NCBI GenBank assembly: GCA_030630685.1
Contig: DAOVMN010000092.1
Coordinates: forward strand, 1-7,799
From: Thermoplasmata archaeon
GTDB lineage: Archaea; Thermoplasmatota; DAOVMN01
Direction of reading: 5' to 3'
DNA: 7,799 nucleotides
The notes under the pieces: model-generated
What the model was told of the DNA's origin: nothing
The model's database searches: none
What the model saw: the letters and a program-made list of their open reading frames with translations, nothing else
In this document: one piece after another, positions 1 through 6,367 of the stretch
How the letters are laid out: each line of letters opens with the position of its first letter
How positions within the stretch are numbered: the first letter of the stretch is position 1
Translations under genes and position numbers: made by a program

Positions 1-615
1 CTTTTCTTCAGCTCTCTCTTCCTTTTCCTCGACCACTTCTTCGGCCCTTTTGTCTTCGGCAGAAGGGCTAGGAGAAATCTGGCGAGCCTGCGGTTCACCT
101 TCAGCCCTTTTGCCTTCGGCAAAATCCCTGGGGGAAATTTGGCGAACCTGCGGTTCACCTTCGGACTCATCCTTTTTAACAGCCTCCTCCAAAGGGACCT
201 CGGACTGCGCCTGAAGGGCAATCTTGCGGGTCCTCTTTAGCTCGGCCATTATTCTCTCATTTCTTTCCAATTCCTCGCGCCTCTTTTCCGTAAAATCATA
301 GAATGTGTTCTCCTCGATAACATCCTTGCCCGTGTTCCTCCATTCCTCACCCTCCCTGAGTGCCTCCGCCATATCGATATTCACGGCGAGCATGAGTTCC
401 CCGAAGCGGTTCTGAACACTCTCTGACGGGAACCTGCAGAACCCGCCTTCGTGTTTTATGACAATGAAATCCTCCTCTGCACTCACCACCTCGCCAAAGG
501 GATTACCGTCAGAATCCTTCACCTTCTTTGACAGCATCTCGATGAGGGGTTCTTCCCGGCTCTCCTCTTTTTTTGCCTTTCCCCCACCCTTCTTTCTTCC
601 AAAGAACCTGATCAT
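1..615 (-). CDS. PRC-barrel-like protein with long charged C-terminal tail (partial, runs off left edge)
   Basis: An open frame runs from an ATG at 615 leftward with no stop before the window edge, giving at least 205 residues. It begins MIRFFGRKKGGGKAKKEE, a basic and charged leader. Residues about 25-70 (containing LSKKVKDSDGNPFGEVVS, then FIVIKHEGGFCRFP) read like a PRC-barrel strand pattern, a small beta-barrel often used for protein or RNA contacts. After about residue 100 the chain becomes Glu/Lys/Arg rich and helical or disordered, and it ends in view with a duplicated 20-residue unit followed by an EEVVEEKEERAEEK stretch. The start ATG overlaps the TGA of the upstream DUF1616 gene as ATGA, so the two are probably translated together. 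No membrane segment is visible. The PRC assignment rests on pattern recognition only, and the cellular role is unknown. Confidence 0.75.
   Translation of the reverse strand, partial: MIRFFGRKKGGGKAKKEESREEPLIEMLSKKVKDSDGNPFGEVVSAEEDFIVIKHEGGFCRFPSESVQNRFGELMLAVNIDMAEALREGEEWRNTGKDVIEENTFYDFTEKRREELERNERIMAELKRTRKIALQAQSEVPLEEAVKKDESEGEPQVRQISPRDFAEGKRAEGEPQARQISPSPSAEDKRAEEVVEEKEERAEEK
43..162 (-). repeat. 60-base tandem duplication inside the partial CDS (two units)
   Basis: Two adjacent 60-base units, 103-162 and 43-102, encode EGEPQVRQISPRDFAEGKRA and EGEPQARQISPSPSAEDKRA. The first half of the unit is nearly identical at DNA and protein level and the middle is more diverged. The reading frame is preserved, so this is an in-frame expansion of the hydrophilic tail. 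Confidence 0.85.
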
Positions 616-1214
616 GCGCTCAGGCCTCCCTGCATCTCATCCGTGCGCTTTTCCTCCAGTTCAGCCACCTTCTTCTCCACATCCCTCAGGTCCTGAAGAT
701 AGATGTTCTTCCTGTTCTCCCAGTACTTCCTCAGGCTCGGTGAGCTGATCCTGGACTTCCTTTCGATCTCCTTTATCTTCTTCCTGAGGTCCTGCCTTTC
801 CTTGGCCAGTCTCCTCAGCTCCACCAGGGTTGGGGTGATCTCCTTTCCGGAGACCAGATCCTCCACATCGGGACTGACCTTGGGTGCCAGGCGGTAAAGG
901 GAAGGATGGATCCTCCCGAGCCAGGGATAGGCCCCTCTGTACCAGCCCCCGACAAAGAATATGGCACTTATGCCGAGCAGGGAGATATCGAGATAGGGGC
1001 GCTTGAATAGGCGGACCGAGGGATTACCGAGCACGAACCCTATGAGGATCACAACCGCTATGGACATGGCGATGCCAAGGGTGATCCGATAGAGCATGTC
1101 GAACTCCTCGTCCAGTTCCCCCTTTCTCGGGAAGAGGAGCTGGATCAGGGTGTAACCTGGAAGGAATAATACGAGTATAAATCCATAGATTACCTGCAGC
1201 GGGTTATAATACAT
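612..1214 (-). CDS. DUF1616-like membrane protein with C-terminal coiled coil
   Basis: This 200-residue protein has an N-terminal membrane part and a cytoplasmic-looking helical tail. Hydrophobic segments lie near residues 7-28, 44-63 and 77-91. The first ends in LFLPGYTLIQLLFPRKGEL, the proline/glycine turn and acidic patch typical of archaeal DUF1616 proteins, whose function is not established. Residues about 128-193 are rich in Lys, Glu, Arg and Leu with heptad-like spacing, suggesting a coiled coil. Its TGA overlaps the ATG of the following PRC-like gene by ATGA, so the two form a coupled pair. The ATG at 1214 has a TATA-like box about 25-30 bases upstream and no Shine-Dalgarno, which fits a leaderless mRNA. 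The pairing of a membrane anchor with a coiled coil and a barrel protein suggests a membrane-tethered assembly, but that is inference. Confidence 0.85.
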   Translation of the reverse strand: MYYNPLQVIYGFILVLFLPGYTLIQLLFPRKGELDEEFDMLYRITLGIAMSIAVVILIGFVLGNPSVRLFKRPYLDISLLGISAIFFVGGWYRGAYPWLGRIHPSLYRLAPKVSPDVEDLVSGKEITPTLVELRRLAKERQDLRKKIKEIERKSRISSPSLRKYWENRKNIYLQDLRDVEKKVAELEEKRTDEMQGGLSA

Positions 1215-1239
1215 GGGGTCAATATCTCAGACCAGTTAC

Positions 1240-1249
1240 TTAAAATTAT
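1240..1249 (-). promoter_or_regulatory. TATA-like box for the DUF1616/PRC pair
   Basis: On the minus strand the sequence AATAATTTTA sits about 25-30 bases ahead of the ATG at 1214, the normal archaeal spacing from TATA box to transcription start. The transcript would begin at or next to the start codon. No ribosome binding site is seen between them. Confidence 0.55.
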
Positions 1250-1253
1250 TGGA

Positions 1254-1261
1254 ATAAAAAA
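1254..1261 (-). terminator. T-run terminator candidate after hppA
   Basis: About 25 bases past the hppA stop the minus strand reads CCCC followed by six T residues. Archaeal RNA polymerase commonly terminates at such U-tracts without a hairpin. It lies just upstream of the next gene's TATA-like box, so the two transcription units look separate. Confidence 0.5.
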
Positions 1262-1286
1262 GGGGCACCAGGAAAGATTTCAGGGC

Positions 1287-3316
1287 CTAAAACAATGGGA
1301 TAAAAACCAGAGCCACGATGGACATCAGCTTGATGAGGATGTTCAGGGACGGACCCGAGGTGTCCTTGCAAGGGTCTCCCACTGTATCCCCGACCACTGC
1401 TGCCGCGTGGATATCGGTACCTTTTCCCCCAAGGTTCCCTGCCTCGATATACTTCTTGGCATTGTCCCAGCTCCCTCCGGCATTGGAGAGGAATACGGCC
1501 ATAAGGAATCCGGTGGCAATGGAGCCGGCCAACATACCGCCGAGAGCGGCTTTCCCGAGGACCACACCAACTACGATAGGCGCTACGATGCTCATGACCC
1601 CGGGGGCGATCATCTCTTTGAGCGCGCCCTCGGTGGAGATGGCGATGCAGCTCTCGTAATCCGGCTTCTGTTTCCCTGTGAGTATGCCTGGCATCTCCCT
1701 GAACTGCCTTCTTACCTCCTGGACCATGCTACCCGCCGCCCTACCAACCGCCCCCATGGTCATGGCCGAGAATATAAAAGGAAGCAGTGCCCCGATGAAG
1801 AGTCCGATCATAACCCTATTTTCTGTAAGCGAGAGGTCGGCGGGTTCTATTCCGGAAACCTCGGCATAGACAGAGATCAGTGCAAGAGCGGTAATTGCGG
1901 CAGAGCCTATGGCGAATCCTTTCCCCATGGCGGCGGTGGTGTTCCCGACCGCATCCAGGGCCTCGCATCTTTTCCTTACCTCCTCTCCGGCACCCGACAT
2001 CTCGGCGATACCTGCCGCGTTGTCTGCAACCGGACCGTAGGCGTCCGTGGCTAAGGAGAATCCCAGGGTGGAGAGCATACCAACCGCTGAAAGGGCGATA
2101 CCGTAGATCCCGGCCACCTCATAGGCCACATACATGGCTGTTATAACCGCCAGTACCGGGATCCAGGTCGAGAACATCCCGTTGGCAAGCCCTTCGATTA
2201 TATTGGTGGCGGGTCCGCTTCTTGAGGCCTCAGCGATCCTTCTGGCCGGGCGTTTCTGCTCGGAGGTATAATATTCTGTGCTGGTTCCGATCACGATCCC
2301 CGCGAGAAGCCCGGCGAGTATGGCCCAGAAGGGATCTATGGTATCCATCAACATCCAGACCGTGATGGCGGAAAGCCCGGCCATGATGGCGGAACTCCCA
2401 TAAAGCCCGAAGTTCAGCACTTTGTAGACATCCGCATCCTTGCCCATCTTAACGATGAATGTCCCAACGATCGAGGAGAAGATACCGATCGCAGCAATGA
2501 ACAGCGGAAGTGCGATGGCATACTCATTGAAATCGCTTCCCGCTATGGTCACGCCAACTGCCCCGAGGGCCATGGTAGCGATGATGGAATCCACATAGGA
2601 CTCGAAGAGGTCCGCTCCCATCCCTGCCACATCACCCACATTGTCACCAACGTTATCCGCGATCGTTGCCGGGTTTCGTGGATCGTCTTCAGGGATCCCC
2701 TGCTCCACTTGCCTACAAGGTCGGCCCCGACATCCGCGGCCTTTGTGTAGATACCCCCGCCCACCCTGGCGAAGAGGGCGATAGAGGAAGCACCGAAGCC
2801 GTAGCTGAAAAGAACGGTGGTGGCATCCTCCGCAGAATACCCCGCGGCAAACCTTGTGACCGAGTACATGACCACGATACCAATGGTGCCAAGGCCAACC
2901 ACGGACATGCCCATAACACTACCGCTCGAGAAAGCAACCCTGAGACCTTCATTCATGGAACGTGAGGCAGCATCCGCGGCCCTGGCGTTGGATGCTGTGG
3001 CGATCCTCATCCCGATGTTCCCTGCCAGCACGGAGGTGATGGTGCCCAAAAGGAAGGCCACGGGAGAAAGTGGTTCCATGTCCGTGGTAAAGCTCAGTAT
3101 TGAAAGGATGGCCGCAACGATGATAACAAAAAATATCAGGGTCTGATATTCTCGCATGAGGAATGCTTTTGCCCCATCCTGTATCGTTTTAGAGATCTCT
3201 TCCATCTTTTTCGATTTTATCTTGATACTTTTGAGCTTCATGGCGAGATGGAAAGCAAATCCAAGGGCAGCAAGGCCCGCGATAAATGAAATCAACAGTT
3301 CAGGATGCAATGACAT
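1287..3316 (-). CDS. hppA: Membrane-bound ion-translocating pyrophosphatase, K+-dependent type, interrupted by a frameshift at 2707/2708
   Basis: The enzyme hydrolyses pyrophosphate and pumps H+ and/or Na+ across the membrane; family members have about 16 helices. Two overlapping frames make it up: 3316 to about 2708 (203 residues) and 2708 to 1287 (473 residues). Adding one G after the AAG at 2708 joins them into a normal 676-residue protein. Visible motifs in joined numbering are GGGIYTKAADVGAD (about 187-200), DX7KXE formed by D195, K203 and E205, PEDDPRNP (about 209-216), the NVGDNVGD motif (222-229), and near the C-terminus GGKGTDIHAAAVVGDTVGDP. GNTTAAMGKG has Ala462 and Gly465 where K+-independent enzymes carry Lys and Thr, which indicates K+ dependence. 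The TM6 region reads LFESYVDS, with Glu239 as in Na+-pump types plus an acidic Asp243. The ATG at 3316 has a GGAGG eight bases upstream. The frameshift breaks the K/E pair of the catalytic motif; every other landmark is intact, so a sequencing error is at least as likely as gene loss. Confidence 0.95.
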
Positions 3317-3324
3317 CGTGTGTT

Positions 3325-3361
3325 CCTCCGGGTTGCGTGCCCATATTATTGTTGTATTTAG
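3325..3361 (-). promoter_or_regulatory. hppA TATA-like box and Shine-Dalgarno
   Basis: On the minus strand CTAAATAC (about 3354-3361) is a TATA-like element. It is followed about 25 bases later by GGAGG (3325-3329), eight bases before the hppA ATG. This gene therefore uses a short leader with a strong ribosome binding site, unlike its leaderless-looking neighbours. The site supports the chosen start. Confidence 0.55.
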
Positions 3362-3400
3362 AAGTTATCCAAAAATCCCGGGACTGGGACAATGTTGTAA

Positions 3401-3590
3401 GATAGTGAATAAGAACGCGGATGACACGGATTTGCCGGATTTTCGCGGATTTGTGTTTTATCCGTGTCCATCCGGCTTGACGACCAAAGGTCATCCGCAG
3501 CGAAAACAAGTTTTCACTTTTAATCCGCGTCATCCGTGTTCCCAAGTCTGGCCGCAAACGCAAAATCTCAGTTCCTTATTCACTATGTCT
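3401..3590. repeat. MITE-like inverted-repeat element of the CGCGGATGACACGGAT type
   Basis: Outer inverted repeats ATAGTGAATAAGAAC (3402-3416) and GTTCCTTATTCACTAT (3571-3586) match over 15-16 bases with one inserted base. Just inside, AACGCGGATGACACGGATT (3414-3432) pairs with the complement of 3522-3540 with two mismatches. The interior contains further CGGAT/ATCCG words, a perfect GAAAAC-AA-GTTTTC hairpin at 3502-3515 and GACCAAAGGTC at 3482-3492. No convincing gene is present. Intergenic repeats built of GCGGAT/ATCCGCG words occur in many prokaryotes. The element lies between the divergent promoters of hppA and the deacetylase. Together with its flanks it accounts for the 369-base gene-free stretch 3317-3685. 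Confidence 0.7.
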
Positions 3591-3653
3591 CCGAGTCCCT
3601 TATTCGCTAACCTGTAACATAGTCCCCCCAGGACTTCAAATTTGATTCCCAAA

Positions 3654-3664
3654 ACTATATTTAT
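3654..3664 (+). promoter_or_regulatory. TATA box for the polysaccharide deacetylase
   Basis: ACTATATTTAT is a good archaeal TATA box centred about 27 bases ahead of the ATG at 3686. Transcription would start within a base or two of the start codon, and no Shine-Dalgarno is seen, so a leaderless mRNA is expected. Confidence 0.65.
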
Positions 3665-3685
3665 CCAGTTCTTGAAAGCCTACAC

Positions 3686-4468
3686 ATGAGAAGGACCTTT
3701 CTGCTCACCATTGACCTTGAGGAATTCGGCAGGGTCGGGGGAGAAAAGAGCTTCGCCCTGAGCCACCGGGGGACCGAGAATCTCCTGCAGGTGCTCACCC
3801 GAACCCGGCTCCCGACCACCTTCTTCGCCACCATAGAATTCGCCTCGCACTATCCTCACCTCATCCGCAGGATTGCCCAGAAGCACGAGGTCGCTCTTCA
3901 CGCCTACGATCACACCCACAACTATCGAACCATGGAGCCCGAGGAGGCCGGGGATTATCTGAGAAAGGGAAAGGACCTCCTCGAGGATATGATCGGCCAG
4001 GAGGTCTATGGCTTCCGTGCACCCCGGATGCAGGCCCCAGGAATGCCGGTACTGAAGAAGGCAGGGTTTCGCTACGATTCCTCATTACATCCGACCTTTG
4101 TTCCCGGGCGGTACAATGCCTTCAGGGGGAACCGGGGAATCGGAAAGGGGAACGGGATCGTGAGGATTCCGGTATCCGTCACACCAGGCCTCAGGTTGGC
4201 ATTCTCCTGGCTCTGGTTCCGGACATTAGGAGTGGGGTATGCCAAGCTCTGCACCCGCCAGAGTGAGAAAGGGATGGATTACGTGTGCATCTATTTTCAT
4301 CCCTGGGACTTCGTGGACCTGAGACGGACAGAAGGACTGCCTATTGGTTTTGCAAGGAATACACACAGAAGCCCTGCAATGCTGGAACGTTATATCGGTT
4401 GGCTGAAAAAAAGGGGTTACAGGTTCAGCACGGTCGTGGATTTTCTCAGAGAGAAGGGATGGTTGTAG
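3686..4468 (+). CDS. NodB-type polysaccharide deacetylase
   Basis: The 260-residue protein has the NodB homology pattern of metal-dependent carbohydrate deacetylases, which remove acetyl groups from N-acetylated sugars. Residues 8-14 (TIDLEEF) form motif 1 with Asp10 as the likely catalytic base. Residues 71-78 (LHAYDHTH) give the metal-binding histidines at 72, 76 and 78. RAPR at 111-114 corresponds to the R-x-P motif, and YFHPWDF at 203-209 supplies the late catalytic His. The DLEEF form and the YFHPW motif resemble the group found in exopolysaccharide clusters. No signal peptide is visible, so the protein is probably cytoplasmic and may act on lipid-linked or nucleotide-linked sugars; this is inference. 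It is the only plus-strand gene here and converges on the tRNA-flanked segment. The start is supported by the upstream TATA box. Confidence 0.9.
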   Translation: MRRTFLLTIDLEEFGRVGGEKSFALSHRGTENLLQVLTRTRLPTTFFATIEFASHYPHLIRRIAQKHEVALHAYDHTHNYRTMEPEEAGDYLRKGKDLLEDMIGQEVYGFRAPRMQAPGMPVLKKAGFRYDSSLHPTFVPGRYNAFRGNRGIGKGNGIVRIPVSVTPGLRLAFSWLWFRTLGVGYAKLCTRQSEKGMDYVCIYFHPWDFVDLRRTEGLPIGFARNTHRSPAMLERYIGWLKKRGYRFSTVVDFLREKGWL

Positions 4469-4514
4469 GGTTCGGGGGCACCAATGCCCGAGCCGGTATC
4501 CGAGGAGCCTTTTT
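4469..4514 (+). terminator. Hairpin plus T-run downstream of the deacetylase
   Basis: GGTTCGGG (4469-4476) and CCCGAGCC (4487-4494) form an eight-pair stem with one G-T pair, starting at the base after the stop codon. Five T residues follow at 4510-4514. It could end deacetylase transcription. The hairpin overlaps the tRNA 3'-end copy, so it may simply be inherited from the tRNA acceptor region. Confidence 0.4.
4472..4503 (-). repeat. Left attachment-site copy: partial tRNA-Arg 3' end
   Basis: Positions 4472-4503 match 6336-6367 at 29 of 32 bases, in direct orientation. On the minus strand the copy contains the 3' acceptor strand CTCGGGC, the discriminator A, the 3' T-stem strand with one change, and part of the T-loop. 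It then diverges completely. No tRNA 5' part is present, so this is a duplicated tRNA tail and not a decayed whole gene. Confidence 0.7.
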
Positions 4515-4603
4515 ACAAAAGCGTTAACAACCTTTGGTCATCCCGCACTCGGAAGCTTCGATTACTCATATTCACTTTCGGTTCCCTTATTTTCTTCTAT
4601 ATC

Positions 4604-5107
4604 TCAATCTTCTTTCCTCTGTACTGTATCAACAATCGCTTTAGCTATTGAGTTGTGGAAATATGCCATTCTTTCCTCGTGGTCTGCTAGAGCTTTTATA
4701 GTCTCCTGACCCAACTCAAAACTTAAGACACTTGCTTCCTCCTTAGCTACCATTGTCATCATAATTCCTGCGAGGGCGGCAAAACCAGTCCCAAAACACA
4801 TAATTACGATTCCTTCGGGGGATTCCGTATATACTTCAAATAAGGCTCCAACAATAGCAAGGATAATTCCCGTTCCCCCAACTAATAAAAGGAAGTTCTG
4901 TGTTCTTTTGGATGCAACCAATTTCTCCATCATTTTCGTTTTATTAGCTCCATTCCCGTTGGTAAGCCCGCTCCCGTTTGTGAGGCCGTTCCCGTTTGTG
5001 AGGCCATTCCCGTTTGTGAGGCCATTCCCGTTTGTGAGCCCACTTTTAAGGGCAATTGAGGGTTTTGCAATCCTTTTTCCCTCTTTGTTGAGTTTCATAG
5101 TATCCAC
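4604..5107 (-). CDS. Small two-helix membrane protein with N-terminal GLTNGN repeats
   Basis: This is a 167-residue protein, or 164 if the internal ATG at 5098 is used; the first codon at 5107 is GTG. The basic N-terminus is followed by a low-complexity GLTNGN repeat at residues 23-53 and a short basic stretch. Two hydrophobic helices follow (about 72-94 and 99-121), separated by an acidic loop EVYTESPEG. A hydrophilic helix (about 122-167) ends the protein. I do not recognise a functional family. GLTNGN-like repeats recur at the N-termini of otherwise unrelated Thermoplasmata proteins and may be flexible linkers. The gene starts 10-19 bases after the stop of the upstream surface-protein remnant, so they could be co-transcribed. 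Its sequence looks more A/T-rich than hppA or the deacetylase, which fits a foreign origin. Confidence 0.8.
   Translation of the reverse strand: MDTMKLNKEGKRIAKPSIALKSGLTNGNGLTNGNGLTNGNGLTNGSGLTNGNGANKTKMMEKLVASKRTQNFLLLVGGTGIILAIVGALFEVYTESPEGIVIMCFGTGFAALAGIMMTMVAKEEASVLSFELGQETIKALADHEERMAYFHNSIAKAIVDTVQRKED
4949..5041 (-). repeat. 18-base tandem repeat encoding (GLTNGN)5
   Basis: Five in-frame 18-base units encode GLTNGN, with one GLTNGS variant, plus a final Gly. The units are almost identical at DNA level, so recent slippage or expansion is likely. The tract forms the linker between the basic N-terminus and the membrane helices. Confidence 0.9.
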
Positions 5108-5116
5108 TCTGTGTAT

Positions 5117-6188
5117 TTAAGCGAATGTCAAGCGCACAGTTATACTTACACACTGGTTTAGGTTTATAAAGTTTGCGGCAGTTTGAGCGGAGACGATTAA
5201 ATCAGACAAATTTTCATTACCTGCGGGTTCTAAGACCCTGAGATCTCCTTTGCTTTCCAGTAAAATATCGTCCACAACAGAATATCCACCGCTACCATTA
5301 TAGAAAATATACGCCCTCCCTCGATTGTAGCTGCCGTACTCCGATGCACCCACAAGGATGTCATTAACCTTGGAGTTCCCGTCGAAGTCCCCAACCGCTA
5401 CCGATGAACCAAACTTCTCCTCGCAGGCGGTGTCATAGTTTGTTAGGTCCACGTTGGGATTGAATACATTGCCCTTATCATCTTTCACTGGGTTGGTCCA
5501 TTCCTCGAACAGACCATCAACCACTGGGACCCCAGGTGCCTCCGAGATGTAGGCCGTTCCTTTTGGAGTCAGCATCAACCTCGAACATTGGTGCCCAGGC
5601 ATTCCAGTCGTGGCCTCCACGAGGAGTCTCGGTGCGGTAGCGAACATTGTACTGGTAGAGCCGGGCGGAGAGTACGGTTCCCCTTATGCCCACGATCGCT
5701 ATGAGATAATCCGCACCCATGCCGTTGATGGCGTAGCCTGTGTTATCCGCGTTGTCGGTGTCAAGGAATATCTGTACCAGATCAGGGTTCTCTCCGTCTC
5801 CACTCAGGATTTCTCCCTCTGTTTCGAGATAGAAGGAAAGGAAGGTGTTGTGAATATGGAGCCTGTACTCGATCATGTCAAGGGAGGTCCTTGGGGCGTC
5901 CCCCAGGCTGTTCGGATAGGCATAAATCCCGTTCCAGTCCGAGAATTTGCCATCAATATCAGAAATAGTTCTACTTTGTCCACTACCTGGGCCTTCGTAT
6001 ATCTCGATAGTTTCACCTATCCATTCATCATCAGTCCATGTTTTATCGTTATCAGTAAGTGTTGTTGCACAATCCTTTCTGGATAAGGATATTTAGAATA
6101 GAGCACGATGGGCTCACTGAGAACCTTGTGCGCCTTGAGGACCTTCCAAGATGAAAAGAGGTCTGAAATTACATAAAATTCTCTGCAT
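5117..6188 (-). pseudogene. Frameshifted surface-type protein with CBM9/DOMON-like segments and one FG-GAP-like repeat
   Basis: Three frames follow each other. The C-terminal frame (about 5564-5117) holds TAYISEAPGVPVVDGLFEEW, NPNVDLTNYD, and an FG-GAP (integrin-type) unit FGSSVAVGDFDGN...DILVGAS...GRAYIFY. The middle frame (about 6066-5561) reads TLTDNDKTWTDDEWIG, IYEGPGSGQSRTISDIDG, KFSDWNG, and DADSK at its end. Removing one A from the AAAA at 5561-5564 joins the two as DSKGTAYISEAP. Upstream, a third frame (about 6185-6065) reads LSEPIVLYSKYPYPERIVQQ and would join the middle frame if one A were added near 6066. The 5' end is unclear: I see no signal peptide, although such proteins are normally secreted. 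The repeated DG-x-F-x-x-W motifs resemble beta-sandwich modules of archaeal cell-surface proteins. This looks like a truncated, decaying gene, but sequencing errors could account for both shifts. Confidence 0.65.
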
Positions 6189-6212
6189 AAGATTTTCCCA
6201 TAAAACCCACCA

Positions 6213-6221
6213 TTTATAAAT
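6213..6221 (-). promoter_or_regulatory. Candidate TATA box upstream of the surface-protein remnant
   Basis: TTTATAAAT on the minus strand lies about 27 bases before an ATG at 6188, the spacing expected for a leaderless start. That ATG opens only a 24-codon frame ending at 6114, in a different frame from the surface-protein reading. The promoter may therefore drive a broken gene. The rest of the 6189-6348 gap holds only a near-palindromic T/A tract at 6260-6276 and the hairpin next to the tRNA. Confidence 0.4.
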
Positions 6222-6318
6222 AAAATGGCTCTTTTCCACTTCTCTCTGTTCTAACAGGACCTTTTTTACAAAAAGCTCCAGAAAAACACTTAGGGTCAGT
6301 AATCCCAATCAACCAGAT

Positions 6319-6345
6319 GTGCCCCCTCGCTTTGCTCGGGGGCAC
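6319..6345 (-). other. GC-rich hairpin immediately downstream of tRNA-Arg
   Basis: GTGCCCCC (6319-6326) and GGGGGCAC (6338-6345) form a perfect eight-pair stem with an 11-base loop, four bases past the tRNA 3' end. No T-run follows. It could protect or help process the tRNA 3' trailer, or be part of the recombination site. A second, competing hairpin pairs GCTCGGG (6334-6340) with the acceptor strand (6351-6357). Confidence 0.5.
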
Positions 6346-6367
6346 CAGTGCCCGAGCCGGGATTCGA
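6336..6367 (-). repeat. Right attachment-site copy within the tRNA-Arg 3' end
   Basis: This is the partner of the repeat at 4472-4503, with three mismatches over 32 bases. It covers the T-loop and T-stem 3' strand, the acceptor 3' strand, the discriminator and about 13 bases of trailer. Integrases of archaeal elements commonly use this part of a tRNA gene. Confidence 0.65.

Larger units (their letters stand above)
4472..6367. mobile_element. Putative tRNA-integrated element remnant flanked by direct repeats
   Basis: Direct repeats of 32 bases bound about 1.86 kb. The right repeat is the 3' end of an intact tRNA-Arg gene and the left repeat is an orphan tRNA tail. Integration into a tRNA gene by a tyrosine recombinase leaves exactly this arrangement. 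Precise recombination between the repeats would restore the tRNA directly against the end of the deacetylase gene. The contents are a GLTNGN-repeat membrane protein that looks more A/T-rich than the flanking genes and a broken surface-protein gene. No integrase, replication gene or toxin is visible, so this would be a remnant or a passenger element. Confidence 0.5.

Noticed and set aside
1407..2054. Long plus-strand open frame opposite hppA (215 residues)
   Set aside because: It is antisense to strongly conserved pyrophosphatase motifs, has no recognisable domain and no promoter; it is a shadow frame in GC-rich coding DNA.
3300..3563. Minus-strand 87-residue frame reading MTRIKSENL...
   Set aside because: It is a translation of the MITE-like repeat that runs into the hppA start region; such frames arise wherever this repeat type occurs.
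3156..3617. Plus-strand frame of 153 residues across the hppA start and the repeat
   Set aside because: It begins antisense to hppA and continues through the inverted-repeat element. The translation consists of repeat words and has no coherent protein features.
4949..5041. Possible CRISPR array
   Set aside because: The units are 18 bases, contiguous and in frame with no spacers; it is a protein-coding tandem repeat.
5610..6086. Plus-strand 158-residue frame opposite the surface-protein remnant
   Set aside because: It is antisense to the frames with recognisable FG-GAP and DG-x-F-x-x-W motifs and has no domain of its own.
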